Source of the DNA: JAITWN01 sp050486285
Lineage (GTDB): Bacteria; Pseudomonadota; Gammaproteobacteria; SZUA-140
NCBI GenBank assembly: GCA_050486285.1
Contig: JBJHCZ010000001.1
Span: forward strand, 1 to 64,000
DNA length: 64,000 bases
Direction of reading: 5' to 3'
The position numbers and the translations under genes were made by a program. Of the stretch, positions 63,983-64,000 are shown in pieces. Position 1 is the stretch's first letter; each line of letters opens with the position of its first letter. The notes below the pieces were generated by a model. The model was not told the origin of the DNA. It saw only the letters and a program-made list of their open reading frames with translations, and searched no databases.

Positions 63983-64000
63983 CGTCCGACGGGAAATCCT

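Overview
The window is 64 kb of GC-rich DNA from a gammaproteobacterium. Evidence for this is the order ffh-rpsP-rimM-trmD-rplS-xerD-dsbC, the run rlmN-pilW-rodZ-ispG-hisS-yfgM-bamB-der, xseA-guaB-guaA, and proteins close in length and motif layout to E. coli homologues (IscR cysteines 92/98/104, IscA cysteines 35/99/101, Ndk His117). GlyGly-CTERM and GloVer-type exported proteins, an AddAB-like helicase/nuclease pair and a class II ribonucleotide reductase suggest a deep-branching free-living lineage (Chromatiales/Xanthomonadales-like); that placement is only a guess. A block of exactly 100 Ns (50307-50406) shows this is a draft assembly.

Layout. 1-5977 (+): SRP GTPase, the ribosomal protein/tRNA methylation operon, a small exported repeat protein, XerD and DsbC. 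6021-12178 (+): a two-gene helicase/nuclease module for double-strand-break processing, overlapping convergently with fdxA. 12147-15126 (-): fdxA and mutS. 15290-22933 is the first accessory island: two exported GloVer-repeat proteins with GlyGly-CTERM-like tails flanking a TonB-dependent receptor, then a LuxR-type regulator and a BASS-family transporter. 22941-26436: a rhodanese, suhB, trmJ and cysE. 26504-39396 (+): a short isc cluster (iscR, cysteine desulfurase, iscA; no iscU/hscBA), then ndk, rlmN, pilW, rodZ, ispG, hisS, yfgM, bamB, der and nrdJ, many overlapping by 1-26 nt. 39486-53871 (+): a lipoprotein, then a two-partner secretion locus with a giant exoprotein (at least 3,889 aa, broken by the assembly gap) and its TpsB transporter. 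53865-56627 (-): an SRPBCC protein, an M23 peptidase and xseA. 56755-60401 (+): guaB, guaA and ridA, with a perfect 26-bp inverted repeat between guaB and guaA. 60427-63956 (-): cysJ-cysI.

Most of the window is housekeeping: translation, tRNA modification, cell envelope (BamB, RodZ, PilW, DsbC), Fe-S and sulfur metabolism (IscS/IscA, CysE, CysJI, rhodanese), purine synthesis and DNA repair. The two accessory regions, the TonB/GloVer island and the tpsA-tpsB locus, are both devoted to the cell surface and hold most of what is unusual. I found no tRNA, rRNA, CRISPR array or insertion sequence, and no gene-free stretch longer than 300 bases.
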